Source: an uncultured Eubacteriales bacterium (GTDB taxonomy: Bacteria; Bacillota; Clostridia; Lachnospirales; Anaerotignaceae). Taken from it: 27,710 nucleotides of DNA. Of the stretch, positions 7,595 through 15,180 are shown in pieces. The first letter of the stretch is position 1, and every line of letters begins with the position of its first letter. Location: positions 1-27,710 of the forward strand of contig CAKQPE010000020.1 of NCBI GenBank assembly GCA_934256695.1, written 5' to 3'. The notes beneath the pieces were generated by a model that saw nothing but the letters and a program-made list of their open reading frames with translations, was not told where the DNA came from and ran no database searches. The position numbers and the translations under genes were made by a program.

Positions 7595-7750
7595 AATGCC
7601 TTGGGCGTTGCCCCAATACCCCACCAGTTTTCTTGGTCAGGAATTTTCGCTTTGCGAAAACGAGCTACGCTCGCCGCATTTATCTTTGCGGTTCCCTAAA
7701 AACTGGACAAAAACTTTTATCAAAATGCAATTCCATTGCATTTTTCGGGA
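7595..7750. repeat. Palindromic modular element, copy 4 (half element with insert)
   Basis: One arm only. The terminal hairpin TTGGGC-GTT-GCCCCAA follows AATGCC (degenerate AAGACC). The middle hairpin CCAGTTTT/AAACTGG carries at its tip a 67-nt insert (7632-7698) homologous to the insert in copy 1. The core hairpin AATGCAAT-TCC-ATTGCATT ends the recognisable arm. The opposite arm is missing; a different inverted-repeat element (7753-7926) stands in its place. Confidence 0.75.
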
Positions 7751-7752
7751 GA

Positions 7753-7926
7753 AAATAGAAATTTAGCAAACTGATTAAACCCTTCTGTCATTGCTTCGGT
7801 TTGCCACCTTCCCTTTCAGGGACGGCTTTCGATTTGGAAAGGCTCCCATGAAAGGGGAGCTGTCATGCAGTGACTGAGGGGTTTCTGTCCACTGCCCACT
7901 GGCAACTGACTGCTAAATTTCTATTT
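7753..7926. repeat. 174-bp inverted-repeat element enclosing a CCCTCA-type repeat
   Basis: Perfect 16-bp terminal inverted repeats, AAATAGAAATTTAGCA (7753-7768) and TGCTAAATTTCTATTT (7911-7926). The interior holds the CCACCTTCCC...GGGACGG / GTCATGCAGTGACTGAGGGG motif shared with 13488-13590 and 20925-21092. No coding potential was seen. It looks like a non-autonomous mobile element (MITE-like). The rest of the spacer, 7927-8141, is AT-rich and shows nothing I can name. Confidence 0.6.
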
Positions 7927-8141
7927 ATTTTTCATACCATATCCGTATATTTTTCTGTTTCTGAATCATATATTTTTGTAGCGGTTTTTATATTGATAAA
8001 ACTTCTTGTCTTTAATACATAAATTAACATTTACAACGGCATAAAAAGATAGTAAACTCATAGTTGAAAAAGCAAAGTTTTAAATTTTTTCTTCTTAATT
8101 ATTCATTCAAATTCCAATTTTCAAAAAAATGTAAAAATATA

Positions 8142-8170
8142 TTGTTTAATACTGCTTTTTGTATTAAAAT
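8142..8170 (+). promoter_or_regulatory. rnf operon promoter
   Basis: TTGTTT (8142-8147), 17-base spacer, TAAAAT (8165-8170). It implies a leader of about 130 nt before rnfC. Confidence 0.6.
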
Positions 8171-8196
8171 AGAAATGTTGATTATAAACTGGTCTT

Positions 8197-8282
8197 AGCT
8201 TGGTTGGACGTACCAAGCTGTATCGGTTTATGCAGTTATATTCTTATTAACCTTATTTCTTTACACATTTCAAGGGTGTAAA
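8197..8282 (+). promoter_or_regulatory. Structured leader of the rnf operon (two hairpins)
   Basis: In the untranslated leader, AGCTTGGT (8197-8204) pairs with ACCAAGCT (8212-8219) around a 7-nt loop, and TTTACAC (8260-8266) pairs with GTGTAAA (8276-8282) around a 9-nt loop. Neither is followed by a T-run, so they are not simple terminators. They could be a regulatory RNA structure or protein-binding dyads; no known riboswitch was recognised. Confidence 0.45.
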
Positions 8283-8307
8283 AATCAAATGAACAGAGGG
8301 GGATAAT

Positions 8308-9651
8308 ATGCAAACTTTAACGTTCAAACGTGGAGTACATCCGCCAGATGGCAAAGCCCTTACACAGGACAAGCCTATAAAGGTAATACTCCCAAAAGAA
8401 AATTCGGAATTGTTTTTCCCAATGTCACAGCACATAGGTGCCCCATGTGAGCCTTGCGTCCAGAAAGGAGACTACGTAAAAGTAGGCCAGAAAATCGGCG
8501 AAGCTACAGGCTTTGTAAGCTCTCCTATTTTCTCAAGCGTATCAGGTGAAGTAGTTGACATCAGACCTATGCTTGTTCCTTTAGGCGTTAAGAGTCTTGC
8601 CGTTGTAATCAAAAACGACGGAAAGATGGAAGAATATGAGGGAATGCAGCCAAGAGACTACACAAAAATGACTAATGACGAAATCCTTACAGCAGTAAAA
8701 GAGGGCGGCGTTGTTGGTATGGGTGGTGCAGGTTTCCCTACACATGTTAAGCTCGCTCCGCCTCCGGGAACAAAGATTGACTACGTTCTCGTTAATGCGG
8801 CTGAATGTGAGCCTTACCTTACTTGTGACTACCGTCTTATGCTTGAGCAGTCCGATAAACTTATCGAAGGTCTTAAAATTGTTCTCAAGCTTCATCCTAA
8901 CGCAAAAGGCGTTATCGGTATAGAAGACAATAAGCCTGAAGCTATCAAGCTTCTCAGCGAAAAGGTAAAAGACATTCCTAACATCGAGGTTGTTTCTCTT
9001 TTGAAGAAATTCCCTCAGGGTTCTGAAAAACATCTCATCTATGCTATTACAAAGAGAGAAGTTCCTTCAGGTGCCCTTCCTTCAGCAGTAGGCTGTATCG
9101 TAGATAACGTAGATACTATCATCAGCGTTTACAATGCAGTTGCAGAAGGCAGACCTGTAATGAGAAAAGTTGTTACAGTATCCGGTGGTGCTCCTGCTAA
9201 CCCTGGAAACTACCAGATACGTGTCGGCATGACTTACAGAGACCTTGTTGACCAGATCGGCGGCTTTAAAGTAGAGCCTGAAAAGATGATTGCAGGCGGT
9301 CCTATGATGGGTATCGCTATGTATACTCTTGATGTTGCTACAACAAAGACATCTTCCGCTCTTCTTTGCTTTACACCGGCAGAATCATTTATTCCGCCTG
9401 AAAGAAACTGTATCCGTTGTGCAAAATGTGTTGAACACTGTCCAATGGGACTTCAGCCGTTTATGCTTAACCAGCTTGCTTTAAGAGGCGACGGTGAAGG
9501 TTTTGTTGCAAACCACGGTCTTGACTGTATCGAATGCGGAAGCTGCTCATACGAATGTCCTGCAAAGAGACAGCTTGCTCAGTCAATCAAATCAACAAAG
9601 AAAATTGAAATGGCTAAAGCAAGAGCAAAAGCTGCTGCTGAAAAGAAATAA
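8308..9651 (+). CDS. rnfC: RnfC, NADH-binding iron-sulfur subunit of Rnf complex
   Basis: A 447-residue peripheral subunit taken to carry the NAD(H)/FMN site of the Rnf ferredoxin:NAD+ oxidoreductase. The N-terminal segment with GGVHP-like RGVHPPDGK is typical; a glycine-rich GGVVGMGGAGFPTHVK stretch marks the nucleotide/flavin fold. The C-terminus has two [4Fe-4S] motifs, CIRCAKCVEHCP (368-379) and CIECGSCSYECP (407-418), then a Lys/Ala-rich tail. Ribosome binding site GAGGGGG, 6 bases before the ATG. It is the first gene of rnfCDGEAB, the usual clostridial order. Confidence 0.96.
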   Translation: MQTLTFKRGVHPPDGKALTQDKPIKVILPKENSELFFPMSQHIGAPCEPCVQKGDYVKVGQKIGEATGFVSSPIFSSVSGEVVDIRPMLVPLGVKSLAVVIKNDGKMEEYEGMQPRDYTKMTNDEILTAVKEGGVVGMGGAGFPTHVKLAPPPGTKIDYVLVNAAECEPYLTCDYRLMLEQSDKLIEGLKIVLKLHPNAKGVIGIEDNKPEAIKLLSEKVKDIPNIEVVSLLKKFPQGSEKHLIYAITKREVPSGALPSAVGCIVDNVDTIISVYNAVAEGRPVMRKVVTVSGGAPANPGNYQIRVGMTYRDLVDQIGGFKVEPEKMIAGGPMMGIAMYTLDVATTKTSSALLCFTPAESFIPPERNCIRCAKCVEHCPMGLQPFMLNQLALRGDGEGFVANHGLDCIECGSCSYECPAKRQLAQSIKSTKKIEMAKARAKAAAEKK

Positions 9652-9671
9652 TCAAGGGGGAGAAAAATATA

Positions 9672-10640
9672 ATGGAAAATATAGTAGTATCATCAACCCC
9701 TCACATTCGTTCCAAGGAATCCGTACAGAGCATTATGCGTGATGTTATAATCGCTCTTGTTCCTGCTACAGTGATGGGTATTGTATATTTTGGTATGAAA
9801 GCACTCCTTCTTATCGCTATTTCTGTAGCGTCAAGTGTTCTTTTTGAGATGCTTTACCAGAAAATAACAAAGAAAACAGTTACAATAGACGATTTAAGTG
9901 CAGTAGTTACAGGTCTTCTTCTTGCACTTAATATGCCTGTAAGTGCAAGCTGGTGGATGCCTATTGTCGGCAGTGCATTTGCTATTATCATAGCAAAACA
10001 GCTTTTCGGCGGTATCGGTCAGAACTTCGTAAACCCTGCCCTTATCGCAAGAGCTTTCCTTTTAGCTTCTTACCCAACAGCTATGACAACATGGACTGTA
10101 AACGGTGAGACAACAGCTACACCTCTTGCTCTTCTTAAAACAATAAAAGACGGTGCAGCTTTAACAGACCTTGATCTTCCAAGCCTTACACAGGTTATTA
10201 CAGGTCAGGGAATCGGCGGATGTATCGGTGAAACTTGTGCAATCGCACTTGTTATCGGTTTCATCTACCTCTTAGCAAGAAAAGTTATTACATGGAGAAT
10301 ACCTGTTATCTACATAGCAGTTGTATTTATCCTTACAGCAGTATTCGGAAGATTCGGCACAAGAATTCCTGTATATGAAATCTTCACAGGCGGTCTTTTC
10401 CTTGGTGCTATCTTCATGGCTACAGACTATACAACATCACCTATGACAGCTAAAGGTCAGATAATATTCGCTTGCTTATGCGGTCTTATCACATACCTTA
10501 TCAGAGTTTACGGTGGTTATCCGGAAGGCGTTTCATACTCAATCCTTATTTCTAACCTTGCTGTACCTCTTATCGACAGATTTACAGTAGGCAAGATTTT
10601 CGGTGCCCTTCCTAAAACAAAGGAGGCTAAGAAAGCATGA
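9672..10640 (+). CDS. rnfD: RnfD, membrane flavoprotein subunit
   Basis: A 322-residue integral membrane subunit with about nine hydrophobic segments. TTAT at residues 147-150 (GETTATPLALL) fits the covalent-FMN motif in which the last Thr (T150) is flavinylated. GGIGQNFVNPA (113-123) is a family signature. It is translated from an AAGGGGGAG site 20 bases after rnfC and overlaps rnfG by 4 bases. Confidence 0.95.
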   Translation: MENIVVSSTPHIRSKESVQSIMRDVIIALVPATVMGIVYFGMKALLLIAISVASSVLFEMLYQKITKKTVTIDDLSAVVTGLLLALNMPVSASWWMPIVGSAFAIIIAKQLFGGIGQNFVNPALIARAFLLASYPTAMTTWTVNGETTATPLALLKTIKDGAALTDLDLPSLTQVITGQGIGGCIGETCAIALVIGFIYLLARKVITWRIPVIYIAVVFILTAVFGRFGTRIPVYEIFTGGLFLGAIFMATDYTTSPMTAKGQIIFACLCGLITYLIRVYGGYPEGVSYSILISNLAVPLIDRFTVGKIFGALPKTKEAKKA

Positions 10641-11182
10641 AACACATAACAACACCTGCAATTAGATTATTTGTAATATGTTTCGTTTGTGCCCTTTGCC
10701 TTGGTATCTGTTCAGAGGTTACAAAAGAACCTATTGCCGCTCAGGCAAAAGCTGCACAGGACTCTGCTATGGAAGCCGTTCTTCCGGACGCAGCATTTGA
10801 AGAAATATCAGATGCTCCTGTAAGCGGCACAGTTACAGGCGTTTCCGTAGGTAAAGATTCAAGCGGAAACACAATGGGCTTCGTTGTAAGCTGCACAACA
10901 AGCAGTTTCGGCGGTCCTCTTAAGATGATGGTTGGCGTTGACACAGAAGGCACAGTTACAGGCGTAAGAATCCTTTCTCACTCTGATACACCTGGTCTTG
11001 GTGCTCTTGCTACAAGTCCTGATTTCTACGAGCAGTTTACAGGCATGAGCGGTACTCTTGCAGTAAACAAAGATGGCGGTCAGGTTCAGGCAATTACATC
11101 TGCCACAATCACATCAAGAGCTGTTACAGTAGGCGTTAACGACGCAATCAGCTGGGTAACAGAAAATGGAGGTGCCTACTAA
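10637..11182 (+). CDS. rnfG: RnfG, periplasm-side FMN subunit
   Basis: A 181-residue protein with one N-terminal membrane anchor (about residues 8-24) and an extracytoplasmic FMN-binding domain. TSAT at 154-157 (AITSATITSRAV) is the covalent flavin motif, T157 being the expected attachment site. SHSDTPGLG (114-122) is a family signature. The start overlaps the rnfD stop (ATGA) and its stop shares one base with the rnfE start (TAATG), indicating tight coupling. Confidence 0.94.
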   Translation: MKHITTPAIRLFVICFVCALCLGICSEVTKEPIAAQAKAAQDSAMEAVLPDAAFEEISDAPVSGTVTGVSVGKDSSGNTMGFVVSCTTSSFGGPLKMMVGVDTEGTVTGVRILSHSDTPGLGALATSPDFYEQFTGMSGTLAVNKDGGQVQAITSATITSRAVTVGVNDAISWVTENGGAY

Positions 11183-11796
11183 TGAGCAATAACCTTAAAG
11201 TATTAAGAGACGGTATCATTTTTGACAACCCTGTTCTTATCCAGGTTGTTGGTATGTGTGCCACTCTTGCAACATCAACAAGCATTATAAACGGTGCCGG
11301 CATGGGTCTTTCAACAACAGCCGTTCTTATCGGCTCTAACATTGTTATTTCCCTGCTTCGTAAATTTATACCTGACACTGTACGTATACCTTGCTTCATC
11401 GTAGTTATAGCATCTTTCGTTACAGTTGTTCAGCTTCTTTTACAGGCATTCCTTCCTGCTATCAACGATGCACTCGGTCTTTTCATTCCGCTTATCGTTG
11501 TTAACTGTATTATTCTTGCCAGAGCAGAAGGCTTTGCATCAAAGAACGGCCCTGTGGCTTCATTCTTTGACGGTTTAGGAAACGGTCTCGGTTTCACAAT
11601 GGTTCTCTGTATCATGGGTGCTGTTCGTGAACTCCTTGGTTCAGGTACAATCTTAGGTATGACAATTATGCCTGAAGCTTTCCCTAAGACATTGCTTTTA
11701 ATCATGGCACCAGGTGCTTTCTTCACACTCGGTATCTTCATGGCTATATTCAAATCAATAGCTAAAAAGCCTGCTGAGCCTGAAGAAGAAGAATAA
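11182..11796 (+). CDS. rnfE: RnfE, membrane subunit
   Basis: A 204-residue membrane protein with about six hydrophobic segments, homologous in pattern to RnfA. NPVLIQVVGMCATLA near residues 13-27 and VNCIILARAEGFA in the middle are characteristic; the RnfA/RnfE pair is known to hold a membrane [2Fe-2S] site between them through conserved Cys residues. The C-terminus is short and acidic (EPEEEE). Confidence 0.95.
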   Translation: MSNNLKVLRDGIIFDNPVLIQVVGMCATLATSTSIINGAGMGLSTTAVLIGSNIVISLLRKFIPDTVRIPCFIVVIASFVTVVQLLLQAFLPAINDALGLFIPLIVVNCIILARAEGFASKNGPVASFFDGLGNGLGFTMVLCIMGAVRELLGSGTILGMTIMPEAFPKTLLLIMAPGAFFTLGIFMAIFKSIAKKPAEPEEEE

Positions 11797-11814
11797 TTAT
11801 AAGGAGGGGAAAAA

Positions 11815-12393
11815 ATGCATTTAGTATTATTATTATTGGCCGGAATATTTGTAAATAACTACATATTCTCACAGTTCTTAGGCATCTGTCCTTTCCTTGG
11901 TGTTTCCAAAAAGGTTGAGACAGCAGCCGGCATGGGCGTAGCCGTTATCTTCGTTATCGTTCTTGCCTGTGCAGCTACATGGCTTATTTACAACTTTATT
12001 CTTGTTCCACTTAATCTTGATTATCTTTATAACATTGCTTTCATTCTCGTTATCGCTGCTCTTGTTCAGTTTATCGAGATGTTTATTAAGAAGAGTTCAC
12101 CTTCCCTTTATCAGGCACTTGGTGTATATCTTCCTCTTATAACAACTAACTGTGCGGTTTTAGGCTGTGCTGTTACAAATATGCAGAACGGTTACGGCTT
12201 CATTGAAGCTATCGTAAACGGTATCGGCGGTGCCGGCGGTTTCGCTTTCGCTATCGTACTTTTTGCCGGTATTCGTGAAAGAATCGCTTACAACGATTAT
12301 CCTAAGGCTTTCGACGGATTCCCTCTTGCACTTATCGGTGCCGGACTTATGTCAGTTTCCTTCCTTGGCTTCTCAGGATTAATCAAACTTTAA
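11815..12393 (+). CDS. rnfA: RnfA, membrane subunit
   Basis: A 192-residue, six-segment membrane protein. NNYIFSQFLGICPFLG (14-29) and TTNCAVLGCAV in the fourth segment are the Cys-containing signatures of the RnfA/NqrE family that pair with RnfE in electron transfer across the membrane. The ribosome binding site AAGGAGGGG lies 8 bases before the ATG, 18 bases after rnfE. Confidence 0.95.
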   Translation: MHLVLLLLAGIFVNNYIFSQFLGICPFLGVSKKVETAAGMGVAVIFVIVLACAATWLIYNFILVPLNLDYLYNIAFILVIAALVQFIEMFIKKSSPSLYQALGVYLPLITTNCAVLGCAVTNMQNGYGFIEAIVNGIGGAGGFAFAIVLFAGIRERIAYNDYPKAFDGFPLALIGAGLMSVSFLGFSGLIKL

Positions 12394-12410
12394 TCGAGGA
12401 GGACTAAAAT

Positions 12411-13328
12411 ATGGAAATCATCAATGTAGTAACTGCTATTGCAAGCATTTCCGGTTTAGGCGTTGTTTTCGGCGGCTTCCTTGGTTATGCTTCAAAGATA
12501 TTCGCAGTTGAAGAAGACCCTAAGGTTGGCGAAATCATGGGCGTTCTTCCTGGTGCTAACTGTGGTGGTTGTGGCTTCCCTGGTTGTTCAGGCTGTGCTA
12601 CAGCTATAGCAGAAGGCAAAGCACCTGTTAATGCCTGCCCTGTAGGCGGTGCTAAAGTAGCTGCCAAAGTAGCTGCAATAATGGGTGTTGAGGCAGGTTC
12701 TTCCGAGCCTCAGGTTGCATTTGTTAAATGTAACGGTACTTGTTCAAACGCTAAGAGCAAATATAAATACGAAGGTATATCCGACTGTGTATTTGCTTCT
12801 CAGCTTGCAAACAGCGGTTCAAAAGGCTGTACATACGGCTGTCTCGGTCTTGGAAGCTGTGTTAAAGTATGTGACTTCGGTGCACTTTCAATCGTTGACG
12901 GCGTTGCTGTAGTAGACGAAGAAAAATGTGTTGCCTGCGGTAAATGTACTAAGATATGTCCTAAGGGTCTTATCGGTTTCAAACCTAAGTCAAAGAAAAC
13001 TGCTGTTAGATGTAGCTCTAAAGACATGGGCAAAGAAGTTATCGCTAACTGTTCAACAGGCTGTATCGGCTGTAAGATATGCGAAAAGAACTGTAAGTTT
13101 GACGCTATCCATGTTGAAAATAACGTTGCTACAATCGACTATTCTAAGTGTAAAGACTGCGGTCTTTGTGCTATGAAGTGTCCAAAGCACGCTATTAAGA
13201 ACGAAAGAGCAGAAGCTATGGCTGCTAAGAAAGCTGCCGAAGCCGCTGCTGCTAAGGCTGCTCCTGCTGAAGCTCCTAAAGTTGCTCTTGAAAAAGAAGC
13301 TCCTAAAACAGAGGACAAAGCTGAATAA
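12411..13328 (+). CDS. rnfB: RnfB, ferredoxin-accepting multi-[4Fe-4S] subunit
   Basis: A 305-residue subunit, the likely entry point for electrons from reduced ferredoxin. It has an N-terminal membrane anchor (about 5-25), then the CGGCGFPGC motif (51-59) with further cysteines, then ferredoxin repeats in which CVACGKCTKICP, CIGCKICEKNC and CKDCGLCAMKCP are clear, giving several [4Fe-4S] clusters. The C-terminal ~45 residues are an Ala/Lys/Glu/Pro-rich low-complexity tail. It is last in the operon, followed by a strong terminator. Confidence 0.95.
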   Translation: MEIINVVTAIASISGLGVVFGGFLGYASKIFAVEEDPKVGEIMGVLPGANCGGCGFPGCSGCATAIAEGKAPVNACPVGGAKVAAKVAAIMGVEAGSSEPQVAFVKCNGTCSNAKSKYKYEGISDCVFASQLANSGSKGCTYGCLGLGSCVKVCDFGALSIVDGVAVVDEEKCVACGKCTKICPKGLIGFKPKSKKTAVRCSSKDMGKEVIANCSTGCIGCKICEKNCKFDAIHVENNVATIDYSKCKDCGLCAMKCPKHAIKNERAEAMAAKKAAEAAAAKAAPAEAPKVALEKEAPKTEDKAE

Positions 13329-13343
13329 TTAAAACAAGCTATT

Positions 13344-13372
13344 AAGGGTGTCGTTTACCGACACCCTTTTTT
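13344..13372 (+). terminator. rnf operon terminator
   Basis: AAGGGTGTCG (13344-13353), loop TTTAC, CGACACCCTT (13359-13368), then a T-run. It lies 15 bases after the rnfB stop. Confidence 0.93.
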
Positions 13373-13430
13373 ATGTACCAAAGCCTTATTTTTTATGGAA
13401 TTTACGACAATGTAAATTTATGGAACTGAT

Positions 13431-13458
13431 AAAAACCGTGACAAAGTCACGGTTTTTT
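13431..13458 (+). terminator. Second hairpin downstream of rnf (terminator-like)
   Basis: AAAAACCGTGAC (13431-13442), loop AAA, GTCACGGTTTTTT (13446-13458). The same ACCGTG hairpin, with compensating changes, occurs within or beside element copies 2, 3 and 7, so it may belong to the repeat family rather than to rnf. Confidence 0.6.
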
Positions 13459-13487
13459 AGTGTTAATTATAAAATTTCCGTTAATAG

Positions 13488-13710
13488 GGCGTCCCTGAAA
13501 GGGAAGGTGGCAAGCGTAGCTTGACGGAATGGTTTTAAAGCCTTCTCCCCAGTGGAGAAGGTGTCACGCAGTGACAGATGAGGGGGAAATAACGTAAATC
13601 CTTTAATCAAAGTTTTAATAAAACGGGTTAAATTTAATTTTTTCCAGATGGAAAAGTGGGGTTTGCAGGAACTTTTTTAAAAAAGTTCCCTGCACCCTCA
13701 AAAACTCTTT
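13488..13710. repeat. CCTTCTCC/CCCTCA-type repeat plus long-form module
   Basis: 13488-13590 holds GTCCCTGAAAGGGAAGG, CCTTCTCC-CCAGT-GGAGAAGG, GTCAC-GCA-GTGAC and GATGAGGG. 13595-13710 continues with a segment (TAAATCCTTTAATCAAAG start, then a GCAGGAACTTTT/AAAAGTTCCCTGC hairpin) closely homologous to the reverse complement of 27217-27340. Together with copy 5 it makes a long form of over 400 bp. No gene in 13373-13976. Confidence 0.75.
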
Positions 13711-13951
13711 AAGACCGCACATTCCATGTGCCTCCGGAAATAGGCTATGCAATGTTTACGGCAACAGATACAGGATTTACGTTTTAAAAGCAATGTAAAG
13801 GAGATTCTATTCTATAAAGTTTGAAAAAACAAATCTTAATAATATAACTTATAATTTTGTTCCGAAAAACGCAATGTAATTGCGTTTTGATAAAAGTTTT
13901 ACTCGATTTTTTCAAAAAATCGCAGGGTGTGGGACAGGGTCCCACGGTCTT
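13711..13951. repeat. Palindromic modular element, copy 5 (long form)
   Basis: AAGACC (13711-13716) then GCACATTCCATGTGC, a middle section nearly identical to 1-170, the core hairpin AACGCAAT-GTA-ATTGCGTT (about 13866-13886), CGATTTTTTCAAAAAATCG, terminal hairpin GTGGGAC-AGG-GTCCCAC, and GGTCTT ending at 13951. A second GGTCTT at 13954-13959 lies at the broken end of an immunity-gene remnant. Confidence 0.85.
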
Positions 13952-13959
13952 GAGGTCTT

Positions 13960-13980
13960 TACAAATTTATATTTTTTCAT
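13960..13980 (-). pseudogene. Remnant of a third immunity gene (first ~6 codons)
   Basis: Reading left from 13980, ATGAAAAAATATAAATTT gives MKKYKF, the same start as the 14371-14784 membrane protein, overlapping the orphan toxin-tip stop as ATGA exactly as at 15177-15180. After GTAAAGACC the sequence becomes the palindromic element (copy 5) and the frame closes after 22 codons. The downstream immunity gene appears to have been lost at the element junction. Confidence 0.65.
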
Positions 13981-14270
13981 TTACTCTCAATCCCTTCATA
14001 TTTTTTAGAAAGCTTGTTTAAATAGTCATCTAAATCTTTTTTAGAATTTTTATAGACATCATATGTAATCATATCTTTAAGAAGATGATATGCTTTATAA
14101 GTCCAGCCTTTAGTTGACGGTGCATAATTATAAGTTCCCTTATCAATATCCGCCACGCCTTCATTAAGCAGTTTTCCGTCATATGAATACACTGCCTCAA
14201 AATATCCGTCGGCAGACACATATTTTCTGTTACGCATTGTAGTTGTGTTTGGTGCTGTGTTCTGGTGCAT
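13977..14270 (-). pseudogene. Orphan copy of the toxin C-terminal module
   Basis: Encodes 97 residues from MHQNTAPN to the stop that are nearly identical to the last 97 residues of the 15177-16346 protein, including SADGYFEAVYSYDG, GTYNYAPS and DMITYDVYKNSKKD. Homology begins exactly at the codons for MHQNT; the DNA before it is unrelated. The frame stays open upstream to an ATG at 14369, but that added stretch has no counterpart in the full-length gene and no clear ribosome binding site was seen, so this looks like a displaced toxin-tip cassette, silent or awaiting recombination, as known for polymorphic toxin loci. Differences cluster at TKGWTYKAYHLL versus TKGGFYMIYHLF. A hydrophobic stretch readable in another frame at 14270-14372 is unexplained. 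Confidence 0.6.
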
Positions 14271-14370
14271 TAAATCATCAAGTAAAAATAGAATATATAA
14301 CTTAATATCGACAACATTAATAAAAGTACAAATATAAATGATACACCTAAAACTACAACAATATTGCATT

Positions 14371-14784
14371 TTAAAATATTGCCGCCACGTATGTTAAGTA
14401 CGAAAAAATTATTGATATTATAAATCCTATTATTGAAAACCGAAAAATCCAACGCCTTGTTTTTTCTGAAAAATCAGGAAAAAAATAGTTATTAAATTTA
14501 ATTTTTTCGATAATAAGAAATAGTTCTGCAATAATAAAAAAAATAAATATTGCAAGTACCAAAATTAAGTCTCTAATATATTCTGTCAAAGGAAGAAATT
14601 TTAATATTCTCTCCAAAATCGTAAGCGGAATTATAAAAATATATTCCGGTATCAATAATATAGAAACTAAAGTTTCAGACCTAAATAAATCACTTAAAAA
14701 TATGCTAAAAATCATCAGCATTTCAGAAAATATATAAAAAACACATATAAAATTAATTATATCTATGAATTTATATTTTTTCAT
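14371..14784 (-). CDS. Small four-helix membrane protein, putative immunity protein 2
   Basis: A 137-residue protein with four predicted membrane segments (about 8-30, 45-60, 72-93, 108-132). It is a paralogue of the 14809-15180 product: shared features are MKK.K.ID.INF.C at the start, AE.FLIIE..KFN.YFF..FSEK.RRW in the third-fourth helix loop, and a final A.IF. No family name recognised. The position between toxin modules and the paralogy suggest immunity to a membrane-acting or membrane-delivered toxin (inference). The ribosome binding region GAAAGGATTGAAAGC lies within a residual toxin 3' end, showing that this gene once followed a toxin module directly. Confidence 0.6.
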   Translation of the reverse strand: MKKYKFIDIINFICVFYIFSEMLMIFSIFLSDLFRSETLVSILLIPEYIFIIPLTILERILKFLPLTEYIRDLILVLAIFIFFIIAELFLIIEKIKFNNYFFPDFSEKTRRWIFRFSIIGFIISIIFSYLTYVAAIF

Positions 14785-14812
14785 TTGCTTTCAATCCTTT
14801 CATATTTTCTAA
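14781..14812 (-). pseudogene. Residual 3' end of a toxin module between the two immunity genes
   Basis: The bases between and around the two membrane genes closely resemble the last ~32 bases of the toxin at 15177-15210 and of the orphan tip at 13977-14010 (the TATGAAAGGATTGAAAGC segment versus TATGAAAGGAGTGAAAGC). In the toxin frame the last codons would read YERIESK. This is a footprint of a deleted or recombined toxin tip. Confidence 0.55.
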
Positions 14813-15180
14813 AAAATAGTTGCTATGCAATATAGATACGTCGTTATTATATTCAGTACAAAAGAAAATACAGAAAATCGCATAACCCAACGTCGAGATT
14901 TTTCTGAAAACTTACTGAAAAAATATTTGTTAAACTTATTGTTTTCGATAATAAGAAAAATTTCAGCAATACCAAAGAAAATAAATACTATAATATATGG
15001 CAAAATTGAATATGGTTTAAAAAATTTTTCATATAAATTAAATGGACAAATTATTTTTTCGTAAATTATTTCGAGTTCAAAAAGTGCAGATAACCAAATT
15101 GAAAAAGTTAATATGACATAGTATATTTCTATAAAAAAGCATACAAAATTAATTTTATCAATTATTTTTGCTTTTTTCAT
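14809..15180 (-). CDS. Small four-helix membrane protein, putative immunity protein 1
   Basis: A 123-residue hydrophobic protein with about four membrane segments and the loop FNKYFFSKFSEKSRRW near residues 82-97. Its ATG overlaps the toxin stop codon (ATGA), so translation is coupled to the toxin, the classic arrangement of toxin and cognate immunity gene. It is paralogous to the 14371-14784 protein. Family not recognised; the immunity role is inferred from position, size, paralogy and the repeated module structure. Base composition is AT-richer than the flanking housekeeping genes. Confidence 0.62.
   Translation of the reverse strand: MKKAKIIDKINFVCFFIEIYYVILTFSIWLSALFELEIIYEKIICPFNLYEKFFKPYSILPYIIVFIFFGIAEIFLIIENNKFNKYFFSKFSEKSRRWVMRFSVFSFVLNIITTYLYCIATIF

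Noticed and set aside
8171..8307. Known riboswitch before rnfC
   Set aside because: The leader is short and shows no conserved core of any riboswitch class I recognise.
13560..13960. Fragment of an insertion sequence with transposase
   Set aside because: No frame in the long-form repeats gives a credible protein; they are non-coding elements.
13977..14270. Colicin M-like catalytic module
   Set aside because: The TYDVY and H residues recalled a D-x-Y-D pattern, but the order and spacing do not fit well enough to claim it.
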